This document shows, in pieces, positions 52,511 through 62,600 of a stretch of 64,000 nucleotides of DNA. Position 1 is the stretch's first letter. Every line of letters begins with the position of its first letter. Under the pieces are notes generated by a model that saw only the letters and a program-made list of their open reading frames with translations, was not told the origin of the DNA and did not search any database. Source of the stretch: Kiritimatiellota bacterium B12222 (GTDB lineage: Bacteria > Verrucomicrobiota > Kiritimatiellia > SS1-B-03-39 > UBA6053); contig CP120722.1 in assembly GCA_029719485.1 (NCBI GenBank), positions 2,418,001 through 2,482,000 on the forward strand, read 5' to 3'. The position numbers and the translations under genes were made by a program.

Positions 52511-52528
52511 TTTCCGATCTCGATTTTG

Positions 52529-52567
52529 GGATGGGAGTGGACCTGTGATCCATCCCATCCTTTTTTT
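52529..52567 (+). terminator. Rho-independent terminator after intI
   Basis: GGATGGGA (52529-52536) pairs with TCCCATCC (52553-52560), and TGGA with TCCA inside it; a T7 run follows. It overlaps the stop of the convergent SDR gene. Confidence 0.8.
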
Positions 52568-53339
52568 ACAATCTGGGTAGGGTTAATCCACCATCCACCA
52601 TGATGACTTGACCGGTGGAGTAGGGGAAGTTGCCGGTGGCGAGGGAGGCAACGGCCAGTCCGATATCTTCAGGAATGCCCCAACGTGGGGTGACGGTTAG
52701 TCCTTCGGAGATGAGTTTGTCGTACTTTTCGGTGACCCCTGCGGTCATATCGGTGGCGATGACACCGGGTCGCACTTCGTAGACGGGAATGCCGAATTCA
52801 CCCAAACGCGCAGCCCACAGTCCGGTGGCCATGGCCAGGCCGGCTTTGGAGACGCAGTATTCGCCGCGATTGACGGAAACCACGGTGGCAGAGATGCTAT
52901 TGACGTTGATGATGTTGCCGCTCCAATTTTCATCGGCTTGTTTTTGTTCGATCATCCAACGCGCGGCCAGTTGAGTGAGGAAGTAGGGGCCTTTGAGGTT
53001 TACATCCATTACCCAGTCGTAGGAGTCTTCGGTGGCTTCCAAGAGGTCGGCGCGCACTTTGGGGGCGACACCGGCATTGTTGACGAGAACGTGTAATGCG
53101 CCGAAGGTTTCTTTGGTGGCGGCGATGATATTTTCGCGCGCACTGGGGTCTGAAATATCTCCCGCACAGTAGGCCACATCGGCGCCACTGTCTTTGAGTT
53201 CTTTCATCAGATCTGCTACAGATGCTTCAGGACGCACGCCGTTGAGCATGACGCTGAAGCCGTCTTTGATCAGACATTTTACGATTCCCAGGCCAATTCC
53301 CCGAGATCCGCCGGTAACGATTGCTACTTTTTTACTCAT
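52566..53339 (-). CDS. SDR-family oxidoreductase (FabG/KduD-like)
   Basis: 257 residues of a classical short-chain dehydrogenase: VAIVTGGSRGIGLGI cofactor loop, VLVNNAGVAPKV, catalytic Ser in INVNSISATVVS, YCVSK with Tyr and Lys, and C-terminal GQVIMVDGGLTLPRL. It is 10 bases downstream of the GH88 gene, so it likely works in the same pathway, such as reduction of a keto-uronate released from unsaturated oligosaccharides. The actual substrate is not determined. AAGGA precedes the ATG. Confidence 0.88.
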   Translation of the reverse strand: MSKKVAIVTGGSRGIGLGIVKCLIKDGFSVMLNGVRPEASVADLMKELKDSGADVAYCAGDISDPSARENIIAATKETFGALHVLVNNAGVAPKVRADLLEATEDSYDWVMDVNLKGPYFLTQLAARWMIEQKQADENWSGNIINVNSISATVVSVNRGEYCVSKAGLAMATGLWAARLGEFGIPVYEVRPGVIATDMTAGVTEKYDKLISEGLTVTPRWGIPEDIGLAVASLATGNFPYSTGQVIMVDGGLTLPRL

Positions 53340-53349
53340 GTTTTTGTCC

Positions 53350-54696
53350 TTATTTATTCAGGTAAAATTTCAGATAGGACTCGTTTTTGGCGAGGCGTTG
53401 TACGTAGAGGGCGGCTTCGCGCATATGGTAATCGCCCCACATGCAACTTTCACCATTGGCAATTTTGCTGCCTTCGGGAATGTAATCCCAGCCGTTGGGC
53501 AAGTGATAGTTACTGTGTAGAATTAAACCGTGATGGCTGGGGTCATTACTTAAGTAGGGTTCCTGCAGCAAGGTGTTGAAGGCTTTCAAACCGAAGTCAA
53601 AATATTTCTGACCGTCGGCACCTAAGTAACGGCCCAGACGCATTAAGCCCTGACAGGCAATGGCAGCTGCGGAACTGTCGACGGGTTCGTAGTCGTTGTA
53701 GGGGTCTGCATTTACTTGGGTGTAGTCGCCGAGTTTGTGCAGATTTGGGGCGCCGGTGTCCCAGTAGGGGATGCCGTCTTTGCTGGTGTGGGCCATGTAA
53801 AAATCGCAGGTAGCTAGTGCCGCTTTTTTCATGAAACCTTCGATTTCCGCACGTCCGCCATAGGGCGCCAATTCGTCATCACTTAAGGTGGCGAGGAATT
53901 CCAATTCTTCGGCGTAACCGGTGATACACCAGGCCAGACCACGGGTCCAGGTGGTGAAGGGGCTGAAGCCTTGTTGGGAATTGGGGCAACGGTAATTGCC
54001 ATCGTTTAAGTTGAAAATACTTTCGTGGGCGGTGCGTCCGCGTATGTCAAATGCGTCCCGGCCTTCGCCGTAAAATAAAGTATAGTTCGCGGTGGTTCGG
54101 GCATGCTGTACCAAACGGTCGAGCAGGGAAATGGCTTTGTCGCCTTCTTCCATTAAAGGGTGTCCCAATTGATATCCCACGGCCAGTGACCGCAAAGAGC
54201 GAATGGTGTCGGCAAACAAGGATTGGGGTCCGTTGAAAGAATAGATGTAACCTTCGCCATTGGCAATTTGAGTCCAGCGACGGGCTTGAGAGGCTCCGGA
54301 AAGTTTGAGGGCCAATTCGTAAAAGTTGCGTTCCCATTCGTTTTCAGGAATTTTGCCTTCGTTCATCAAGCGCAGTAAATTTCCGTAGGTGCTGACGTTA
54401 TTAAATCCGTGGTCATGCACCCCGAAATGGGAAACGTGAGGGGCCATGTATTTAACGGTATTGGCTTTACCGGCTTCGAGAAATGAGCTGTCGCCAGTGG
54501 CATCAAATTGAAGAATTTCAGATCCAAACTCAAAGCCTTGCGTCCATTCGGTCCATCCACGGGTGGTATATTTACCTTGGATGGTGAAAACGGGGGATCC
54601 TTTGGCGTGATCATATTCCTTTTGCAGGGTGGTGATTTTTTCGCCAGAGATTTGCCAAAAGGCATCGAGTTTGGGGAGGAGGTCTTGTGGAGTCAT
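53350..54696 (-). CDS. GH88-family unsaturated glucuronyl/rhamnogalacturonyl hydrolase
   Basis: 448 residues without signal peptide, so cytoplasmic. It removes the 4,5-unsaturated uronate from oligosaccharides made by polysaccharide lyases. Segments typical of the (alpha/alpha)6 barrel: GWTEWTQGFEFGSEILQF, HDHGFNNVSTYGNLLRL, GEGYIYSFNGPQSLFADTI, FTTWTRGLAWCITGYAEELE, GIPYWDTGAPN and EPVDSSAAAIACQGLMRLGR, ending with GESCMWGDYHMREAALYVQR. Operon with the SDR gene. The upstream regulator at 54749 probably controls it. Confidence 0.9.
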   Translation of the reverse strand: MTPQDLLPKLDAFWQISGEKITTLQKEYDHAKGSPVFTIQGKYTTRGWTEWTQGFEFGSEILQFDATGDSSFLEAGKANTVKYMAPHVSHFGVHDHGFNNVSTYGNLLRLMNEGKIPENEWERNFYELALKLSGASQARRWTQIANGEGYIYSFNGPQSLFADTIRSLRSLAVGYQLGHPLMEEGDKAISLLDRLVQHARTTANYTLFYGEGRDAFDIRGRTAHESIFNLNDGNYRCPNSQQGFSPFTTWTRGLAWCITGYAEELEFLATLSDDELAPYGGRAEIEGFMKKAALATCDFYMAHTSKDGIPYWDTGAPNLHKLGDYTQVNADPYNDYEPVDSSAAAIACQGLMRLGRYLGADGQKYFDFGLKAFNTLLQEPYLSNDPSHHGLILHSNYHLPNGWDYIPEGSKIANGESCMWGDYHMREAALYVQRLAKNESYLKFYLNK

Positions 54697-54748
54697 AGGG
54701 ATTATTCTGATGGAGGATTACAGATGTGAGAGTTGAGTGGAAGGTGAA

Positions 54749-55270
54749 TTAAAATCGGTTGGCTTTGTTTAAGTGGATGATCATGAAGTCACAGTCTTCA
54801 AGGGCTTCGTAGGTATGATCGAGCGCACCGTCGAACTGAAGGCTTTCTCCGCTACAGATTTCGTGACGTTCTTTGGGGAGTTGGATGAGGAGTTTGCCTC
54901 TAAACATCCAGCAAATTTCATAGTTATCACTGTGAATTTCGGGCCGGTGAATGGTTGCGCCTTTAGGGGCGGTGGCTTTGAAAGCTTTTAAGTTGTTGTA
55001 TTGAATGCGCTGAAAATGAAAGTCGCCCGATACGTAGGGTTGTGACGATATTTTCTGGGCGGTGCGTGACTCTGCGAGGGAGATCAGGTCAGTGGTATTT
55101 AAATCAAACACCCGACTCAGTCGAAACAGGGTATCCAGTTCGGCTGCGGTTTGGTTGCGTTCCAGTTTGGAGATCACGGAAGGGGAAATACCCGACTGTT
55201 CGGATACGTCGGCTAAGGTGAGGCCTGCGCGTTTACGTAACTCTCGTACTATAGAAAAATCAAAGCTCAT
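54749..55270 (-). CDS. XRE-family regulator with C-terminal cupin domain
   Basis: 173 residues. Residues 7-62 form the helix-turn-helix (ELRKRAGLTLADVSEQSGIS, PSVISKLERNQT). Residues ~85-170 are a small beta-barrel cupin (IHRPEIHSDNYEICWMFRGK, SGESLQFDGALDHTYEAL) that would bind a sugar or other ligand. It lies 52 bases upstream of the GH88 gene on the same strand, so it is a candidate local regulator of the uronate genes. Confidence 0.88.
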   Translation of the reverse strand: MSFDFSIVRELRKRAGLTLADVSEQSGISPSVISKLERNQTAAELDTLFRLSRVFDLNTTDLISLAESRTAQKISSQPYVSGDFHFQRIQYNNLKAFKATAPKGATIHRPEIHSDNYEICWMFRGKLLIQLPKERHEICSGESLQFDGALDHTYEALEDCDFMIIHLNKANRF

Positions 55271-55603
55271 AATTTCTTAGATGGTAAAATACAGGTTCTT
55301 TTTAGTTATGCAAGAAAATCATATATGATTTTTAAGAATAATGAGGTGAAGAAAAGTATTAGAAATGCATGAATGGATTTAACTCTTGCGGCGAAGGCGT
55401 ATGTGTTTGGGGTTGTGGTGTTTTTGTCACAAAAAAACGCAAAAGGTACGGCTTCCCCCAAACCCCGTTCCGCATGGTGAGCGATGGTCTTTTTTACTGT
55501 ATGCCCCAGCATACCGGGGTTTAGGGGTGGTGTTCTTTTTTGCGTATCTTTGTGGTGAAAAAACACCATACAACGGGTGACAGAAGACTGTTGGTTATTA
55601 TTT
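55271..55603. other. Intergenic region, no gene recognised
   Basis: The regulator promoter is at the left side. The rest has AAAAAA-rich and CCCCAAACCCC stretches and a 'TTTTGCGTATCTTTGTGGTG' segment of a kind often seen in non-coding DNA. Open frames there are not convincing. Confidence 0.4.
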
Positions 55604-56791
55604 CTAACCTTGGTTTTTGTACACTACGTAAGCAATGATGGCTGCGAGGAGCAGTCCAGCGATGACAGCAAAGGTGATTTTGATGGCGCTGTAGGGGCGT
55701 TCGCCTTGTACTTCGCCGGTACGGGCGTTGACGAGGAATCGGTAGGTGGTTCCTTTGAAGCTGTAGGCACTGATCCACACGGGGAGCAGAATATGTTTAA
55801 AGGTAGGTTGTTTGTACTGGGTAGTAAGGGAGCTGATTCGTTGGTGGTCGCCGCCAATATCCCGTTTTACTTCCTGACGAATTTCGGGTTCCATGATATT
55901 TTTGGCTTCAGTGAAACCGGATTCAAGGTCTACTTGATAGGCTTCTGCTCGGAAGCCTGCGAGGTAGTTTTGGTCGTAGGGCACCAAGGCGTTAAGATCC
56001 CAGGGTTCCAGCTTTTGGATATGTTTATCGGGTAAGGAATGACTGGCGAGTACAAGCACATCGTCGAAGCTTCGGAACACGTTGCCACTCACGTTTCGCC
56101 AGCGAGTTTTTCTTACCTGACGCGTTCTACTAACAGACCTTCCATTCTCGGTGGTGGTATAGTGTTCGGTGACGTAATAATCATCGCCTCGTTTTCCTGT
56201 GTAGTGGCTGATGGTGTTGGCGTCATAGGTCCAGTAGGGGACATACACGCCTGAAAGATTTCCCTTATGGGTGCGGGCGTATTGTTTGACCTTGGTGGGG
56301 GCAAACCACAGTTTGCCAATCCACTCTCTGAACAATCCCATGGCTTCTTTATCTTCGACGCGGAAAGGGAGCAAGCTGCGGGGGCGAATGACGCGTCGAT
56401 GTCCGGGATCGGTAACGATGGCACTTCCGCAAAAGGGGCAATTTGTCGCTGTTACATTTTCCTCTAGTGTGGTTTCTGCGTGGCAGGTAGCGCAGGTGAC
56501 GGTGAGGGCATCAACGGTATCTTCCGCTTTGAGGGTTTGGGTGACATAGGCATGGAAATCCAGTTCCTCGATTTCATCCTCATTTTGAGGAATGTCCATT
56601 TCATGTTGGCAATACGGGCAGGTGACTTTCTGCGAACTGGGGGAGAAATCCATCCGCGCTCCGCAGTTTTCACAAGGAAATTCTACATGTGCATGTGGAA
56701 GGTCTGGTGTGATCGAAGACTCTTCGGGCGGCGCCTCCTCCAGGGGAGGAGGCTGAGGGTTGTCGGAGGGAAGCGGAGGGAGGGTATCCAT
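55604..56791 (-). CDS. Zinc-ribbon membrane protein, partner of the SPFH protein
   Basis: 395 residues. A Pro-rich start is followed by two zinc ribbons (FPCENCGARMDFSPSSQKVT, CPYCQHEMDIP and CATCHAETTL, NCPFCGSAIV), a globular domain (RSLLPFRVEDKEAMGLFREW, GVYVPYWTYDANTISHYTGK, LPVWISAYSFKGTTYRFLVN), and one C-terminal membrane helix (ITFAVIAGLLLAAIIAYVVY). This is the 'TFIIB-type zinc ribbon / PriA-like' protein regularly found beside SPFH genes. It follows the SPFH gene by 15 bases. Exact role unknown. Confidence 0.8.
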   Translation of the reverse strand: MDTLPPLPSDNPQPPPLEEAPPEESSITPDLPHAHVEFPCENCGARMDFSPSSQKVTCPYCQHEMDIPQNEDEIEELDFHAYVTQTLKAEDTVDALTVTCATCHAETTLEENVTATNCPFCGSAIVTDPGHRRVIRPRSLLPFRVEDKEAMGLFREWIGKLWFAPTKVKQYARTHKGNLSGVYVPYWTYDANTISHYTGKRGDDYYVTEHYTTTENGRSVSRTRQVRKTRWRNVSGNVFRSFDDVLVLASHSLPDKHIQKLEPWDLNALVPYDQNYLAGFRAEAYQVDLESGFTEAKNIMEPEIRQEVKRDIGGDHQRISSLTTQYKQPTFKHILLPVWISAYSFKGTTYRFLVNARTGEVQGERPYSAIKITFAVIAGLLLAAIIAYVVYKNQG

Positions 56792-56806
56792 GGTACCGCG
56801 CCTAGA

Positions 56807-57937
56807 TTAACCTGCGGGGGGGGGTGGAGGCATTGGGGCGGGAGGGGGTGGAGGAGGTGGCGCTTGGAACAGAGGCGCGAGGGCCTGCACTTGCGAGGCA
56901 GGCAACCAGTTGGGCATGCCGGCCATCCATACCATAGACTGTTCGGTAAACTGTCCGCTGTTCTTTTGTCCCATAAGGGTGTTGAGGTCGAAAGGACCTG
57001 TTTGCTGTCCGTTTACGGCCACATAAAATGAGGCGACGGGAACGGGAGGGGGCATGGCGGCAGGTTGTTGTGGAGCTTGTTGTTGGAAAGAGCCCGTCAT
57101 CTGGTTGGCCATGGCCATACCGGCACCTAAACCGACGCCTGCACCGGCCATTCCGTTTGCGGTGTTTTCTGCGGCGGCTTCCATGGCGTTGGCGGCCTGG
57201 AATTTGGTGTAGGCATTGAGGTCGCCCAAAATGCCCATGGAGCTCCGTTTGTCGAGGGCTTCTTCCACTTCCGGGGGAAGGGAGATGTTTTCTACCAGAA
57301 ATTTGGTCAGTTCGAGGCCATATTCCCCGTATTCCAGTCCAAGGTTTTTCTGAATGAATTCGCTAAGTTCGTTGTAATTAGCGGCGAGGTCTAAAATAGG
57401 AATTTTAGATTCACCCAGTAAATCCGTAAAGCGGGTGATCACCATGTTGCGAAGCTGTTCGTGGATTTTGGAGGTGGTGAAATCTCCGTCGGTTCCCACA
57501 ATTTCCCGGATGAAGGCGGCAGGATCTTGGATGCGCATGGCGTAAGAACCAAAGGCGCGAAGACGGACGGGACCGAATTCGGCGTCGCGTAGCATCACAG
57601 GGTTTTTGGTGCCCCATTTTAAGTCGGTAAATTGGCGCGTACTGGCAAAATAGACTTCAGCTTTAAAAGGACTTTCAAAGCCGTATTTCCAGCCTTTCAG
57701 GGTGGCCAAAATGGGAAGGTTTTTGGTGTCGAGGGTGTAGGTGCCGGGGCTAAAGACATCGGCGAGTTGACCTTCGTTGATGAAGACCGCCATTTGACCT
57801 TCACGCACCACCAGTTTGGCGTGCCATTTAATCTCGTTACCGTAGCGTTCGAATCGATAGACCAAGGTGTCGTTGCTGGCATCTAACCATTCGATAATAT
57901 CGATGACTTCGCCGCGAAGTTTGTCCAAAAATCCCAT
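56807..57937 (-). CDS. SPFH-domain (YdjI-like) protein with GYF_2 domain
   Basis: 376 residues. The N-terminal SPFH domain begins IIEWLDASNDTLVYRFERYG and includes KLVVREGQMAVFINEGQLAD, LPILATLKGWKYGFESPF and FTDLLGESKIPILDLAANYN. A Gly/Ala/Gln-rich linker follows, then a GYF_2-like domain (FYVAVNGQQTGPFDLNTLM, MVWMAGMPNWLPASQVQAL) and a proline-only tail. GAAGGAGA is a perfect ribosome binding site. Probably organises membrane patches together with the zinc-ribbon partner; inference from the family. Confidence 0.88.
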   Translation of the reverse strand: MGFLDKLRGEVIDIIEWLDASNDTLVYRFERYGNEIKWHAKLVVREGQMAVFINEGQLADVFSPGTYTLDTKNLPILATLKGWKYGFESPFKAEVYFASTRQFTDLKWGTKNPVMLRDAEFGPVRLRAFGSYAMRIQDPAAFIREIVGTDGDFTTSKIHEQLRNMVITRFTDLLGESKIPILDLAANYNELSEFIQKNLGLEYGEYGLELTKFLVENISLPPEVEEALDKRSSMGILGDLNAYTKFQAANAMEAAAENTANGMAGAGVGLGAGMAMANQMTGSFQQQAPQQPAAMPPPVPVASFYVAVNGQQTGPFDLNTLMGQKNSGQFTEQSMVWMAGMPNWLPASQVQALAPLFQAPPPPPPPAPMPPPPPAG

Positions 57938-58226
57938 AATCTTGTCTCCTTCAGGTTTAAAAATCGTATAACTATCAAAACCATAATGGCAGAGAGGTCA
58001 AGATGCGATTACAATTCCTCGTGCACTTTATAAAAGAGGGGTGCTGGTCTCTCCTTTATTTTTCAGCTTGAGAACTCCACTCTTGGTTTGAGCTGCTTGG
58101 TTTTTAGTTCATAAGTTAAGGAATCTTATATGGGTTTGGCGGGATAATACATGTGAGGTGTATTGCACCTAAAAGCTTAAGTTTTTATTCAGAATGTTTA
58201 GAGAGAAAACATAAAGAATCACAAAT

Positions 58227-59303
58227 ATGAGTTCATCAAAAAACTATCTAAAAACTACTTTTTCCGCCTTATGCCTTGTTGGGGCGGGTTTGATTTGCAG
58301 TAGCGCTCAGGCGGGTTGGACCATATGGACCAATGCCAGTGGAGACGGCCTGTGGGAAACGGCAGGAAATTGGTCTGGTGGCTTGCCAAATTACGCGTCT
58401 CAAGCTCCCATTATTAATAACTTGACCACAACGGGGCCATCTACTGCAAACACAGGCACATATTCATATGATTATTTACGAGTGGGTCATGCACACGATG
58501 GTCATGAAGGTCCGGGTACGCTTAATATAAACGGGGCTAATCTTTCTTCAAAAGATGGTGGGAATACAAGAGAAGGAATTGGTTATGGAAATGGAGGCGT
58601 AGGTATTCTTAATATCTCTAGTGGATCGCTTACGCTTGGTCAGCAATGGGTTAGTATTGGTGGTGGAGGAGGCTCTCAGGGAACAGTCAATCAGACAGGA
58701 GGACTCATGAGCTTTGGTGGTGATAACCCAAATTCAATTTCCCTCGGAAGTTCGAATAGCACAGCTTTATATAATTTTACTGCAGGCGATCTTCTTACCA
58801 AAGAGGCGTTTGCCCTTTCTACTGGAGGATCCGGCTCGAGTATTTTTCAAGTCAATGGTTATGATGCTGAAAGTTCTATCCAAATTGGTGGCACCTCAGA
58901 CGATTACAACGGCGCTTGGTTGCAGGGGGCTGGCACTACCTTATCACTTGGCATTGATGGTGGCACATCCCAAGGCACAACGCTTATCAACATTGGTACC
59001 GGAACGAATGGCACCCATTCGGGTCAAGCCGAATTTGCCTCAGGTTCATTTCTAGATCTCGGTTTTAACAGTGGCGCACAGTCCGGTAGCTGGACGGTGT
59101 TAACTGCTGCGGGTGGAATTGTTGATTCCGGATTGAGCTTGGCCCCCAGTGTTGATGAAAGCGTATGGTCCTTTTCGGTTGTTGATGGTATTGGGGGTAG
59201 CCAAAGTTTGGTTGTGACTGCCATTCCTGAACCATCCAGCATTGCCCTGATGGTTATCATAGGTGGTGCAATGTTGATGACGCGTCGTCGCAGAAAAGCT
59301 TAA
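58227..59303 (+). CDS. PEP-CTERM-sorted surface protein with beta-helix-like repeats
   Basis: 358 residues with signal peptide (TFSALCLVGAGLICSSAQA). The body is Gly/Ser/Asn-rich with repeated short strands (GTLNINGANLSSKDGGN, VGILNISSGSLTLGQQWVSI, GTVNQTGGLMSFGGDN), typical of autotransporter-like beta-helices. The C-terminus is a clear PEP-CTERM signal: IPEPSSIALMV, hydrophobic helix, TRRRRKA. A surface or exopolysaccharide-associated role is inferred. A strong terminator follows. Confidence 0.85.
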   Translation: MSSSKNYLKTTFSALCLVGAGLICSSAQAGWTIWTNASGDGLWETAGNWSGGLPNYASQAPIINNLTTTGPSTANTGTYSYDYLRVGHAHDGHEGPGTLNINGANLSSKDGGNTREGIGYGNGGVGILNISSGSLTLGQQWVSIGGGGGSQGTVNQTGGLMSFGGDNPNSISLGSSNSTALYNFTAGDLLTKEAFALSTGGSGSSIFQVNGYDAESSIQIGGTSDDYNGAWLQGAGTTLSLGIDGGTSQGTTLINIGTGTNGTHSGQAEFASGSFLDLGFNSGAQSGSWTVLTAAGGIVDSGLSLAPSVDESVWSFSVVDGIGGSQSLVVTAIPEPSSIALMVIIGGAMLMTRRRRKA

Positions 59304-59340
59304 CGCTGTAGGTAACCCTCTCAAAAGAGGGCCGAAGAAG

Positions 59341-59371
59341 AAGGGATCAGATTTACTCTGATCCCTTTTTT
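59341..59371 (+). terminator. Rho-independent terminator after the PEP-CTERM gene
   Basis: AAGGGATCAGA (59341-59351) pairs with TCTGATCCCTT (59357-59367), five-base loop, T run after. Confidence 0.92.
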
Positions 59372-59699
59372 ATGCCGCCTTTGAGGATCATGCGTTTGTT
59401 TACGTATGTATCTTATGTTGAGGGTGCAAGGGGCTGTTTCATTATTTCTATAAAACTAGTTATGTGGAATCGCACTACCTGCTTTCTCATCTATTCCTTG
59501 GGTCGTTGGTGCGTGTAGATGCGCTATGGGATAATGGTCGTCGTGGATTCCCCCTACCTCAGGAAGTACAAGTGATCGGGTGTGTATGTGAGCCATTAAA
59601 GTCTGGTTGATCTTTCTGGGGAGTAAACTCTGCTTGCATTGACGTAAAGGCAGGCTATGGTCTTGGCTCTTTTTGAAAACATGCAAGGATGAATTGCTG
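59372..59699. other. Intergenic region upstream of secA
   Basis: 328 bases with no gene recognised; presumed secA promoter. The frames here are short and unremarkable. Confidence 0.5.
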
Positions 59700-62600
59700 A
59701 TGAAATGGTTGCTGAAAAAAATTGTGGGGAGTAAGAACGAACGGGACTTAAAACGTCTTCGGCCAATTGTGGCGCGTATTAATGAATTGGAAGAAAGCTA
59801 TCAGCAGCTTTCTGAACAAGAACTGAAAGATAAGACCAAGGAATTTCAGCAACGTTTGAAAGATGGTGAAACCACGGATGACATCCTGCCCGAAGCGTTT
59901 GCTGTAGCTAAAAATGCTTGTCGTCGTTTGGTGGGGACTGAATATGAAGTTTCTGGCAATATGCGGACTTGGGTGGAAGTCCCTTATGATGTGCAAATGA
60001 TTGGTGGTATCGCCATGCATCAGGGTCGTATTTCCGAAATGGCGACAGGAGAAGGTAAAACCTTGGTTGCTACCGCACCGGCTTATTTAAATGCCCTCAC
60101 GGGACATGGTGTTCACGTGGTAACGGTCAATGATTACTTGGCCATGCGAGATTCTGAATGGATGGGCCTGGTATTTGATTACTTAGGCCTCACGGTGGGT
60201 TGTATTCAAAGTGGCATGCACCCTATTGAACGTAGGCAAAAATATGCAGCAGATATCACCTACGGAACCAATGCTGAATTTGGCTTTGATTATTTACGGG
60301 ATAACATGACCTACACCCCTGCAGAACGGGTGCAACGCGGTCATCATTTTGCCATTATCGACGAAATTGACAGTATTTTAGTGGATGAGGCACGTACGCC
60401 GTTGATTATTTCAGGACCTACTGAGCATTCTTCAGAAGCGTTGTTCATGTCCTTGAAACCGATGGTAGAACGTTTGGTGAGGGAGCAACGCCACTTGTTG
60501 GATGGGTTTGTGAAAAACATTCAGACCGAGTTGGCGAAACCTGTAAAAGAGCAGAATGTAGATGAAATCCAGAAAAATCTGTATCGGGTACATCAAGGGA
60601 TGCCGAAACATCCAGCATTGTTAGCTTTGCTCGAAGACCATGATGTGCGGCGGAAATTAGAAAAAGTAAATGACCAATTTCTTACTGAAACCTATAAAGA
60701 ATTGGCGCGTGAATTGCGTCAGGATCTGTTGTTTACCGTTGATGAAAAGAGCAATGATGCCGGATTGACGGATAAAGGAACAGAAGCCATTTCTCCTCAG
60801 GATCCCGATGCCTATGTTTTACCTGATTTGGCGACCATTATGTCTGAGTTGGATGGAGATGAAAGTATCAGTGATGAAGAGCGGGTTGAGCGACGCCGCA
60901 GTGCCCAAGAGGAATTTTCCACTAAGAGTGAAAGTATTCATGCGATTGACCAATTGATTCGCGCCTACACCAACTATGAAAATGACGTTCATTATGTGGT
61001 GCAAGATAATCAAGTGGTGATCGTCGATGAAAATACGGGACGTTTGATGACGGGTCGTCGTTGGAGTGATGGCTTGCATCAGGCGGTTGAAGCGAAAGAG
61101 GGCGTGAAAATTGAACGCGAAACGCAAACCCTTGCGACGGTGACCATCCAGAATTATTTCAGGATGTATGAAAAATTGTCGGGGATGACGGGTACGGCAG
61201 AAACTGAAGCCGAAGAGTTTATGCAAATTTATAATTTGGATGTGTTGGTGATTCCTACCAATCGTCCGGTACGTCGTGTGGATTTGAATGACCGTATTTA
61301 TCGTACACGTCGTGAGAAGTTTAACGCAGTAGTTGCTGAAATTACAGAAGCCTATCGTAACAAGCAACCTGTTTTGGTAGGGACGGTTACGGTTGAATCT
61401 TCTGAAGAGTTGAGCCGTCTGTTACTGAAAAAGAACATTCCTCATAACGTCTTAAATGCTAAAAACCATGGACGTGAAGCTGAAATTGTGGCCCGAGCGG
61501 GACAACCGGGTTCTATTACCATTGCGACCAATATGGCGGGTCGCGGAACTGATATTAAACTCGGGGAAGGGGTGGTGAAAATGGAACGGGAAGAAGTGTT
61601 ATCCCAGATGTCTCTCCACGATAAAAAAGATGGCATGACTTTGCAAAAATGGATCGAAGAGAATCCCTGCGGTTTGTATGTGATTGGTACCGAACGCCAT
61701 GAGTCACGACGGATTGACCGTCAGTTACGTGGTCGTTGTTCTCGTCAGGGTGATCCCGGGATGAGCTGTTTTTATGTGTCGCTGGAAGATGATTTGATGC
61801 GACTGTTTGGTGCAGAACGTATTTCCAATATCATGTCCAAATTGGGCATTGAAGAAGGCGAGGTGATGGAACATAAGTGGTTAAATAAATCCGTCGAACG
61901 TGCACAGCGTCGGGTGGAACAATATCACTTTGGTATTCGTAAACGGACTTTGGAATACGATGATGTTATGAACCGTCAGCGTGAAGTGGTTTATGGGTTG
62001 CGTACTGAAATTTTAACCGGAGACAATCCACGTGCACATTTGCTGGATATGTTGGCTGAAGTAATTGAAGAACATGCTCAAGGTGCCATTGATCAAGGCG
62101 AAGAAGTTGGCGCAATTGAATTTGCCGATTGGTGTTCTATGACCTTCCCGATAGCGTTGCGTCCTGATGATTTGCGCGCGCTTCCTTTTGAAGCCATTGC
62201 CTATGCAGACCTTGCGATTGAACGGGTGAATCAGGCTTATGATCTGAAGATTCAATCTGAGCCGCCTGAATCCATTGAAAGCATGGAACGTCATATCTTG
62301 TTACAAGCGATTGACACCCACTGGCAGGAATATTTGCGGGGGATGGATTCTCTACGTCAGGGTGTGGGCTTACGTGCCTACGGTCAGCGTGATCCTATTT
62401 TGGAATTCAAACATGAAGCCTATGCGATGTTTGCGGATCTCATGCAAAAGATTAATGATGAAGTGGCTCAGCGCGCCTTTCGTGCCACCGCTTCGTTGGA
62501 ATCGCTTGAGCAATTCCTTAACAATCTGAAAACCATGGAGTCTCATTCTCAATCATCTGCTTTTGGACAAGAAGCTCAGGCTCGTGCCACGTCTGCTCGT

